NCBI GenBank assembly: GCA_903896015.1
Contig: CAITWF010000113.1
Coordinates: 1 to 60,450 of the forward strand
Source: an uncultured Opitutia bacterium
Lineage (GTDB): Bacteria > Verrucomicrobiota > Verrucomicrobiia > Opitutales > Opitutaceae
DNA length: 60,450 nucleotides
Reading direction: 5' to 3'
Position numbers and translations under genes: made by a program. Shown here in pieces: positions 54,487 to 60,450 of the stretch. The notes under the pieces were generated by a model, which ran no database searches, had not been told where the DNA came from, and was given only the letters and a program-made list of their open reading frames with translations. Each line of letters starts with the position of its first letter. Position 1 is the first letter of the stretch.

Positions 54487-55845
54487 ATGAAACTGACAGA
54501 CCTGAACCGCGATGGCGGCATCGGCGCCAACTCGCTGTTCGTCCAGCTCGGCGACCTCAACATTTTGATCGATTGCGGCCTGCATCCGAAAAAAGTCGGC
54601 CGCGCGGCCACACCCGATTTGAAGCCCCTGCGCGGCCTCACGCTCGATCTCATCATCATCACGCACTGCCACCTCGACCACATCGGCAGTCTGCCCGTCG
54701 TGATGCGCGAGCATCCCAACACTCCCGTCCTGATGACGACGTCGAGCCGCATGTTGATCGAGCGGATGCTGCACAATTCGGCCAACGTGATGCTCCGCCA
54801 GAAGGAAGAGGAAAACATCCCCGACTACCCGCTCTTCACGCACGACGACATCGATCGCTGCGCGAAGCGCATGGTCGGCCTGAATTTCGGGCAGGCGAAG
54901 CATTTCCGCGGTGCCAAGGATGAGGTTGAGATTACGTTTCGGCCCGCCGGCCACGTCGCGGGTGCGGCTGGCGTCGAACTTCACTACAAGCACCGGGCGA
55001 TCTTTTTCACGGGTGACGTGCTTTTCGACAACCAGCGCACACTACCCGGAGCGAAGTTCCCTGCTGGTCATTTCGACACGCTCATAACAGAAACCACCCG
55101 AGGCACGACCGAGCGCGCCCCCGGCAAAGAGCGCGTCAACGAATTCGCGCGCCTCATCACCTCGATCAACGACACCATCCAGCGCGGCGGATCGTTTTTG
55201 ATTCCGGTCTTTGCGCTCGGCCGCATGCAAGAAGTCCTCTCCGTCATTCACGACGCGCGCAAGTTCGGCCGCCTCGTCGAGTGCCCGATCTTCGCCTCCG
55301 GCCTCGGCATGGATCTCGCGGATTACTTCGACGAAATCAGCCGTAAAACGAAACACCTCCAGTTCAGCCGCGGTATTATCAAGGAACTCAAAATCAAGCC
55401 CACGCCGCGAAAAATGATCGCCGGCGAGGATCCGCAGCAAAACGCACTCTACATCATCAGCTCCGGCATGATGGTCGAAAACACGCCAAGCTACACCCTT
55501 GCCTCCGGACTCATCGGTCACGCGCGCAACACGATCGGTTTCGTCGGTTATTGCGATCCTGAAACTCCCGGCGGCAAGCTACTCGCCTCGAAGCCCGGCG
55601 ATACGTTTCTTTTCGAAAAGGCCCACGTGCGAGCGAAGCTAAAGGCGCGGGTCGAACGCTTCGAACTCAGCGGCCACGCTGATCGCGAGGAATTGCTGGA
55701 GTTTGCCGTCCAAACCGGCGCCCGCAGCATCGTTCTCACGCACGGCGATCCGGCGGCCCGCGCGTGGTTCGCCGAGCAACTGGCCCTCCAAGCGCCAAAA
55801 TCCAAGGTCCTCGATCCGGTGCCGCTGAAGACCTATCAGGTCTAG
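54487..55845 (+). CDS. Beta-CASP metallo-beta-lactamase RNA nuclease
   Basis: 452 residues. MBL motif 2 THCHLDHIG near residue 60, motif 3 PAGHVAGAAG, motif 4 FTGDVLFD, then the beta-CASP insert with LITETTRG, GSFLIPVFALGRMQEVL and motif C FELSGHADREEL near residue 395. This is the CPSF73/Ysh1-type exonuclease fold, known from archaea, eukaryotes and some bacteria. RNA processing is the likely role; the direction of action (endo/exo) is not visible. It begins 79 bases after apaG. Confidence 0.88.
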   Translation: MKLTDLNRDGGIGANSLFVQLGDLNILIDCGLHPKKVGRAATPDLKPLRGLTLDLIIITHCHLDHIGSLPVVMREHPNTPVLMTTSSRMLIERMLHNSANVMLRQKEEENIPDYPLFTHDDIDRCAKRMVGLNFGQAKHFRGAKDEVEITFRPAGHVAGAAGVELHYKHRAIFFTGDVLFDNQRTLPGAKFPAGHFDTLITETTRGTTERAPGKERVNEFARLITSINDTIQRGGSFLIPVFALGRMQEVLSVIHDARKFGRLVECPIFASGLGMDLADYFDEISRKTKHLQFSRGIIKELKIKPTPRKMIAGEDPQQNALYIISSGMMVENTPSYTLASGLIGHARNTIGFVGYCDPETPGGKLLASKPGDTFLFEKAHVRAKLKARVERFELSGHADREELLEFAVQTGARSIVLTHGDPAARAWFAEQLALQAPKSKVLDPVPLKTYQV

Positions 55846-55856
55846 GCGATCAATAA

Positions 55857-55896
55857 AGCAGCCACGGCGTCAGGAGTTCCTGACTTTGTGGCTGCT
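55857..55896. terminator. Nested hairpin between convergent genes
   Basis: Outer stem AGCAGCCAC / GTGGCTGCT encloses a second perfect stem GTCAGGA / TCCTGAC with a two-base loop. It lies between the ends of the beta-CASP nuclease and the inositol-phosphatase-like gene. No strong T-run, so a bidirectional structural terminator is the best guess. Confidence 0.55.
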
Positions 55897-55907
55897 GGAT
55901 TCTTATC

Positions 55908-56705
55908 TCAGCTCCCCATCAATTCCCGCAGCCTGGCGCACATCGCCGTGCTGCCGGCCACGTAGACGATCTTTTTCATTTTCAGATCGAAGGTTTTCAT
56001 TGGCAGTTGCTCGCCGTTCAGAAATTGCACTTCCCCACCCCCTGCGCGCACGAGCGGAATCGCGGCAGCGAGATCCCAAATCTTGACGTTGAAATCGACG
56101 CAGCCGTCGAGAATCCCCTCTGCGACGTAGGCAAGGTGCAGCGTCGCGGTGCCGAGGCCGCGAATCTTAAACTGTGAAAGCACGCCGCTCGCCATCGGCA
56201 GGAGCGCCTTGTCGAAAGGACTGTGAAACCCCACGAGTGTTTCCTTGGTGAAAGGGGCCGTGCTCACCCGCACTTCCCGCTCGCCATCGTGCACGCCAAA
56301 CCCCGGCCCGCCGTGCATCAGCGTTCGACGGCTCAAATCATACACCACGCCGTAGACCGGGTCGCCGCGCTCACACAGCGCAAGTGAGATCGCACAGTGC
56401 GGTATGCCGAGCGCGAAATTATTCGTGCCATCAATCGGATCGAGCACCCAGGAGAAGTGCGCGGTGACGGGAATCGGCGCATCGGTTTCGGCGAGTTCCT
56501 CGCTAAAAAACTGGTCGGCGGGAAACTGGGCGCCGAGCTCGCGGAAAATATTTTCCGAGATCGCGACGTCGACGGCAGTCACCCGCGTGCCATCGCTCTT
56601 CCAACGGCTCTCCGCGCGGCCAAACTCCCGGTGAAGTAAATCGGTTTGCGCGAGGACCGCGCGCTTGGCGGCTTCAATACGAGCGAGAAGATCAGACGAA
56701 GGCAT
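55908..56705 (-). CDS. Inositol-monophosphatase-family phosphatase
   Basis: 265 residues. Li-sensitive Mg-dependent phosphatase fold: FSEELAE (metal Glu), VLDPIDGTNNFALGIPHCAISLAL (metal Asp residues), and the second metal Asp in VKIWDLAAAIPLVRAGGG. Relatives act on inositol phosphates, fructose-1,6-bisphosphate, histidinol phosphate or PAP, and sequence alone does not choose. Confidence 0.88.
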   Translation of the reverse strand: MPSSDLLARIEAAKRAVLAQTDLLHREFGRAESRWKSDGTRVTAVDVAISENIFRELGAQFPADQFFSEELAETDAPIPVTAHFSWVLDPIDGTNNFALGIPHCAISLALCERGDPVYGVVYDLSRRTLMHGGPGFGVHDGEREVRVSTAPFTKETLVGFHSPFDKALLPMASGVLSQFKIRGLGTATLHLAYVAEGILDGCVDFNVKIWDLAAAIPLVRAGGGEVQFLNGEQLPMKTFDLKMKKIVYVAGSTAMCARLRELMGS

Positions 56706-56758
56706 ACGGCCTGCGAATGGACGCTAATCTTCGCAAATGACCAAACAAATTTTGCGTT

Positions 56759-56772
56759 AGCTCGCGCGAGCT
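56759..56772. repeat. 14-base perfect palindrome
   Basis: AGCTCGCGCGAGCT in the 78-base gap between the FmdB-like gene and the inositol-phosphatase-like gene, both on the minus strand. Role unknown; could be a hairpin or an operator. Confidence 0.3.
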
Positions 56773-56783
56773 GCGAACAACTT

Positions 56784-57347
56784 TCACGCGTAATCGTAGA
56801 GCTTGGGATCACGGCGCAAGCGGCGCGGCCGCGGCTTGAAGCGGTGCTTTGGTTCCTTCGGATCTTTGGCATCAGTGGGCGGGCTCCCCATGCCCACCTC
56901 GTCTCCGTAGGGATCGGGTTCGCCGGGTGCGTCGCCGCCGAGTTGCTCCTCAAGGGCATCAGGATCGGCGCCCTCCTCAAGTTTGCGCACAACCTCCTCC
57001 ATCTCGCCATCGATCTTTTCGCCGGTGAGTTCGGACATGCGGCGCATCATCCGCGCCATCGCCTTCGGATCGTTTTCGTCGACGCTGGAAAATTCGTGCT
57101 CCATCGCGCCCATCGCGGCCTCCATCCTCGCATCTCCGGCGGAGTCGCCTGGAGCGGGCATTGTTTTCATTTCCGTCGGCTCGTCCTTCTTTCCACCGCC
57201 GGTGACGGCGAAGGCGGATAGAACCTTCTTCATCCGAAATTTAGGATTGTCGGGGCACGTCGGCGTAAGCTTTCCCTGCGCAAGCGTCTTCGCGTAAAAT
57301 TGATAGAGGGTGTGATTGTCCGGACAGTAATACTCGTAGATTGGCAT
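56784..57347 (-). CDS. FmdB-like protein with a degenerate zinc ribbon
   Basis: 187 residues from ATG 57347. The first 45 residues follow the FmdB regulatory-protein pattern (MPIYEYYCPDNH, CPDNPKFRMKKVLSAF), but each CxxC has become CxxN (Cys8-Asn11 and Cys31-Asn34), leaving one Cys per knuckle. A long acidic/charged tail follows (GEMEEVVRKLEEGADPDALEEQL, then a basic Arg/Lys end). Ferredoxin-like zinc binding by the full set is unlikely. A function in translation or regulation is suggested for FmdB proteins generally; this one cannot be assigned. Starts 13 bases after dinB. Confidence 0.72.
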   Translation of the reverse strand: MPIYEYYCPDNHTLYQFYAKTLAQGKLTPTCPDNPKFRMKKVLSAFAVTGGGKKDEPTEMKTMPAPGDSAGDARMEAAMGAMEHEFSSVDENDPKAMARMMRRMSELTGEKIDGEMEEVVRKLEEGADPDALEEQLGGDAPGEPDPYGDEVGMGSPPTDAKDPKEPKHRFKPRPRRLRRDPKLYDYA

Positions 57348-57360
57348 AGACGACGTCCTG

Positions 57361-58554
57361 TTATGATACGCCGCGGCGTTTGGCAAGCTGATGCCCGTGC
57401 TGGACGACGGCGTCGCGGCGGCTTGCATTGAGTTTGTCAAGGACGCCGGCGAGCCGGCGGCGCTTTTCATCCAGCTGCGCGAACATTTCCAACTGCGCCG
57501 CCCCGTCATCGACACCCGAGAAACGCACGCTCACGAGTCGTAGCGGCCGGCGCTTTTTCCAAGCTGCCCGCAACAGCGGCTCGACTAGCGGGTAAAACGG
57601 CGCCTCAAGATCCGTCGCTGTTTCGAGGCTGCGGCCGTGCGACTCCTGAGTGAAATCCGGATAACGCACCTTGATCGTCATCGTGCGGACGCGTTTGCCG
57701 TCAGCCCGGATGCTCGGGAGCAGTTCGTCCACCATGCGCTTCGCGATGCGTTCGATCTCGGTGAAGTCGCTGATGTCCGTGAAAAACGTTTCCTGCTGCG
57801 AGTAACTCTTCGCGTCGTCACGTTCGGTCTCGACCGGCCGGTCGTCCTGACCACGCGCCGTCGCGAGCACGTCGCGCCACGAATCGCCAAAGATTGCCTG
57901 GAGCTCATTGTCGCCGCGGGCAGTGAGGTGGCGCACGAGTTTGAGGCCGTGGTTCGCGGCGAGTGCAGCTTCGGTTTTTGCGCCGATGCCCGGGAGTTTG
58001 CCCAGCGCGAGTGGTGCGAGAAACTCCTCCTCAGTGCCGGGCGGGACGATGACAAAGCCGCGGGGCTTGCGGAGCTTGGAGGCGATTTGCGATACCAGCT
58101 TGTTCGTCGCCAGACCGAACGAGGCCGGGATCTGCAACTCGTCCCAGATACGGCGCTGGAGTACGCGGACACGCCGCTCCAGTTCTTCGGCACTGGCGAC
58201 TCCGCACGGCCCGAGATCGAGGTAGCCCTCGTCGATCGAATTGCGCTGGACGATCGGTGTGAGCGTTTCGCAGAGGTCGAACATCTGACGCGAAACCTTG
58301 GAGTAGAGTCCACTCGTGTGCGGCAGCATGACCAGGTCGGGGCAGACTTTGAGCGCGCGCTGCGTGGGCATCGGGGTGTAAACGCCGCAGGCGCGCGCCT
58401 CGTAGCTCGCCGATGAAATAATCCCGCGCTCACGACCACCGACGGCGCACTTCGTGCCGCGCAGTTCGGGCTTTAGCGCGAGTTCGCACGACACGAAAAA
58501 CGCGTCGGCGTCGAGGTGGACGATGGTAGGCAGCGGGCGCGGCACGGGCGGCAC
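57361..58554 (-). CDS. dinB: DNA polymerase IV (Y-family)
   Basis: 397 residues. Translesion polymerase: LDADAFFVSCEL at the palm (Asp), NSIDEGYLDLGP with the second catalytic Asp-Glu, then FGLATNKLVSQIASKLRKP and GIGAKTEAALAANHGL (thumb HhH), and a C-terminal little-finger domain (RTMTIKVRYPDFTQESHGRS). No C-terminal beta-clamp motif is obvious by eye. Starts 53 bases or more from its neighbour, with no clear LexA box. Confidence 0.92.
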   Translation of the reverse strand: MPPVPRPLPTIVHLDADAFFVSCELALKPELRGTKCAVGGRERGIISSASYEARACGVYTPMPTQRALKVCPDLVMLPHTSGLYSKVSRQMFDLCETLTPIVQRNSIDEGYLDLGPCGVASAEELERRVRVLQRRIWDELQIPASFGLATNKLVSQIASKLRKPRGFVIVPPGTEEEFLAPLALGKLPGIGAKTEAALAANHGLKLVRHLTARGDNELQAIFGDSWRDVLATARGQDDRPVETERDDAKSYSQQETFFTDISDFTEIERIAKRMVDELLPSIRADGKRVRTMTIKVRYPDFTQESHGRSLETATDLEAPFYPLVEPLLRAAWKKRRPLRLVSVRFSGVDDGAAQLEMFAQLDEKRRRLAGVLDKLNASRRDAVVQHGHQLAKRRGVS

Positions 58555-58819
58555 AGTGCGGCGAAGGGGCAGTTAGTCGCAAAACCAAAAGAATCGTTCA
58601 TAATTATTCTGCTGGCCAAAACGCACCCCGGCCCGTTGCCTGCTAAGGCTTCACTTATCCCAGCTCAGCTTCCCCCCTCGGCTGGCCTCAATGATCCTCA
58701 TCGCTATCTTTACCGTCATCGTGCTGCTGATGTGCTGGCTCTGCCACAGCAGCAACTGCAACCACTAAGCGCGCACTTCGGCGTTGCCGAACCGCTTTCC
58801 CCTCGCCCACTCTCGGCGC
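58555..58819. other. Divergent intergenic region dinB / yebC
   Basis: 265 bases. It must contain both promoters. A short hydrophobic reading frame of 25 codons lies at 58691-58768 (listed separately). An AGAAT...ATTCT pair around an A/T-rich segment near 58585-58605 is the only other structure I see. Confidence 0.4.
58691..58768 (+). CDS. Candidate 25-residue membrane peptide
   Basis: ATG, a strongly hydrophobic run (LIAIFTVIVLLMCWLC) and a short polar end (HSSNCNH), then TAA. It could be a one-pass small membrane protein. There is no ribosome binding site, but this genome rarely shows one. The coding potential of 25 codons is weak, so treat as a hint. Confidence 0.25.
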   Translation: MILIAIFTVIVLLMCWLCHSSNCNH

Positions 58820-59551
58820 ATGGGACGTCAATGGCTCCACGCAAAACGCGCGATCGTTAACCTCAAAAAAGGTCAGGTCGTCGGCAAACTGGTCAAGGAA
58901 ATCACGGTCGCCGCAAAGCTTGGCGGCCCGGATCCTGAGGGTAATGCCCGGCTGTTCGCCGTGCTCGAAAAAGCGAAGAAGGCGAGCGTCACCCGCGATG
59001 CGATCGAGCGTGCCATCGCCAAGGGCGCTGGCGTCGGCGGCGACAAGACGGCCATGGAGCACGTCGTCTTCGAGGGTTACGCCCCGCACAAGGTGCCGCT
59101 CATCGTCGAAGTCTACACCGACAACCACCAGCGCACCGCGCCGGAAATCCGCGTACTTTTTAAGAAAGGCGTGCTCGGCCAGGCCGGCGGTAACAAGTTT
59201 CTCTTCGATCACGTCGGTCTCGTCGAGGCTCACCGCGAAGGCGCCGGTGTCGATCTTGAGGGCGTGGCGATCGAGGCGGGGGCGAACGATTTTGAGCCGC
59301 TCACGCATGCGCAAAACGACGATATCCCCGAGGGCCACGCGGGCGCGCGGTTCATCACCGAGCGCACCGCCGTCCACGCGGTCTCCACCTGGCTGAAACA
59401 GAACGGCTGGTCGGTCATCACGGCCGAAATCGGCTACCTCGCGAAGAATTATCCCGAACTCGACGAGGCCGCGCGCGCCGAGGTGGGTGAATTCCTTCAG
59501 CAACTCGAAGATCACGACGACGTGCAGCGTGTCTGGGCCGCAGTGAAGTAG
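58820..59551 (+). CDS. YebC/PmpR-family transcriptional regulator
   Basis: 243 residues from ATG 58820 (upstream in-frame sequence is unlike the family). N-terminal helical domain [18 protein letters not shown], then [26 protein letters not shown], a central domain ([21 protein letters not shown]) and C-terminal [16 protein letters not shown]. The normal N-terminal MAGHSKWANIKHRK is altered here to [11 protein letters not shown], as in the verrucomicrobial type of the family. Cytosolic; recent work on the family links it to translation as well as transcription. Confidence 0.9.
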   Translation: MGRQWLHAKRAIVNLKKGQVVGKLVKEITVAAKLGGPDPEGNARLFAVLEKAKKASVTRDAIERAIAKGAGVGGDKTAMEHVVFEGYAPHKVPLIVEVYTDNHQRTAPEIRVLFKKGVLGQAGGNKFLFDHVGLVEAHREGAGVDLEGVAIEAGANDFEPLTHAQNDDIPEGHAGARFITERTAVHAVSTWLKQNGWSVITAEIGYLAKNYPELDEAARAEVGEFLQQLEDHDDVQRVWAAVK

Positions 59552-59580
59552 TTGTCCGACGTTCTGCCGATCTGCCGCCC

Positions 59581-60255
59581 ATGCGCTTTCGCGACCTGAC
59601 CGAAGCGCAATTGCTCGCCCTCGCGATCACCGCCGAAGAGGAGGACGGCCGCATCTACCGCGACTACGCGGAGTCGTTGCGCCCAAACTTCCCCGACACG
59701 GCTGCGCTCTTCAATAGGATGGCGGAAGAGGAGTCGGGTCACCGCCATCGCCTGATCGAACTTCACCGTCAGCGGTTCGGCGAGCACATACCGCTCATCC
59801 GCCGGCAGGACGTAAAAGGATTTCTCGCGCCGCGATCGAGCTGGCTCACGCTCAACGTCCGTCCGGAGAAAGCCCGCGAGGAGGCCACCCTGATGGAGAT
59901 CGAGGCGCGGCGTTTCTATGAGACCGCCGCGCAACGCGCGACGGACGCCGGGGTCCGCCAGCTTCTCGGTGATCTCGCGCAGGAGGAAGGAAAGCACGAG
60001 CAACTCGCCGCGGCGATTAATACAAGTCAGGCCACGCGCCACGAGTCAGTCGAGGAGCACGCCGTGGCGAAGCGGTTGTTTGTGCTGCGCTTCATGCAGC
60101 CGGGACTCGCCGGGCTGATGGACGGATCCGTTTCCACGCTCGCGCCGCTGTTTGCGGCGGCCTTCGCGACGAGCAGCACGACCGACACCTTCAAAGTAGG
60201 CCTCGCCGCTTCGATCGGCGCAGGCATCAGCATGGGGTTGGCAGCAGCTACCTGA
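59581..60255 (+). CDS. MbfA-type membrane ferritin, truncated after the first VIT1 segment
   Basis: 224 residues. The N-terminal erythrin/rubrerythrin-like domain is intact, with di-iron ligands in [40 protein letters not shown] and [11 protein letters not shown]. Then the VIT1 domain begins normally ([38 protein letters not shown]) but a TGA follows at 60253-60255. Relatives continue for about 100 more residues with four further membrane segments. So it is either a pseudogene or an unusual single-domain form. Manganese or iron export would be lost. Confidence 0.75.
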   Translation: MRFRDLTEAQLLALAITAEEEDGRIYRDYAESLRPNFPDTAALFNRMAEEESGHRHRLIELHRQRFGEHIPLIRRQDVKGFLAPRSSWLTLNVRPEKAREEATLMEIEARRFYETAAQRATDAGVRQLLGDLAQEEGKHEQLAAAINTSQATRHESVEEHAVAKRLFVLRFMQPGLAGLMDGSVSTLAPLFAAAFATSSTTDTFKVGLAASIGAGISMGLAAAT

Positions 60256-60450
60256 TTTATACGCAAATATGAAGTTTTATATCGTTTCTTCGCGCAACGG
60301 GTAACCAACCCTTGCCAAATAACCTGGCTTTTGGGGGTGTCGGAAGCGTGGAGTTGAATCGAAAATGGGTTGCGGAAGCCATGGTAAGTGTTCACAAGAA
60401 CACTATGAGACGGATCCTTCCGCGAAGGGTAGAGGATAACCCGGCGGCGA
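60256..60450 (+). other. A/T-richer tail of the window after the truncated ferritin
   Basis: GC falls sharply right after the ferritin stop, and the other frames carry no VIT1-like sequence. A small frame begins at 60348 and runs off the edge. It may be an insertion boundary or a flanking repeat. Confidence 0.4.
60348..60450 (+). CDS. Possible start of a gene cut off by the window edge
   Basis: An open frame from GTG 60348 reads [18 protein letters not shown] and continues to the edge without a stop. The basic, helix-rich opening could belong to a helix-turn-helix protein. Only about 34 codons are visible, so this is a hint. Confidence 0.2.
   Translation, partial: MELNRKWVAEAMVSVHKNTMRRILPRRVEDNPAA

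Noticed and set aside
60240-60450. A frameshift that would restore the missing VIT1 domain of the ferritin
   Set aside because: Neither other forward frame after 60,250 carries hydrophobic VIT1-like sequence, so a single-base error does not explain the truncation.

Overview
This is about 60 kb of GC-rich bacterial chromosome from a Gram-negative organism, shown by LpxK, FabZ/FabI-type lipid genes, a Pal/OmpA lipoprotein, a signal peptidase and PilT. Gene content, the very high GC, the paired rhamnogalacturonan lyases and the near absence of Shine-Dalgarno sequences suggest a member of the Verrucomicrobiota, probably Opitutaceae. That placement is inferred from overall style, not from a marker-gene search. 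The region is densely coded with no gap above about 300 bases. I see no CRISPR array, insertion sequence or prophage, and one tRNA gene.

Layout. 1-9 kb: envelope and housekeeping genes (lpxK, M29 aminopeptidase, adenosine deaminase-like, RluA-type pseudouridine synthase, Ppx/GppA, rsmI, a 53-residue lipoprotein too short for routine ORF calling, a coiled-coil membrane protein, pgi). 9-19 kb: a FAD oxidase, two tandem PL4 rhamnogalacturonan lyases, a 1175-residue protein made of 14 tandem repeats, and an RpoD-like sigma factor. 20-26 kb: trpE diverging from a complete ytfQ-ytfR-ytfT-yjfF type sugar ABC importer. 26-29 kb: secreted metallo-hydrolase, Tat-exported TIM-barrel protein, galE.

29-38 kb is the most interesting part. 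One strand carries a ketosynthase, an acyl carrier protein, two CrtI-like flavoproteins with a secreted TIM-barrel protein between them, then FabZ-like, FabI-like, OleA-like and OleB-like genes, mostly overlapping or a few bases apart. It combines head-to-head acyl condensation (OleA/OleB) with a dedicated fatty-acid elongation set and polyene-type desaturase/isomerase flavoproteins. OleC and OleD are missing from the window. I infer an unusual polyunsaturated lipid, ketone or hydrocarbon pathway, possibly related to ladderane-type clusters.

38-49 kb is housekeeping: malQ, a fabD-lepA-lepB operon, pilT with a coupled unknown exported protein, dapA-dapB-ruvA, and an ECF sigma/anti-sigma pair. 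49.5-60 kb holds tRNA-Lys(TTT), a NarL-type response regulator, a Pal-like lipoprotein, an M20 peptidase, purH, apaG, a beta-CASP nuclease, an inositol-phosphatase relative, an FmdB-like protein with a broken zinc ribbon, dinB, a YebC-type regulator, and an MbfA-type ferritin whose VIT1 membrane domain is cut off near the window end.
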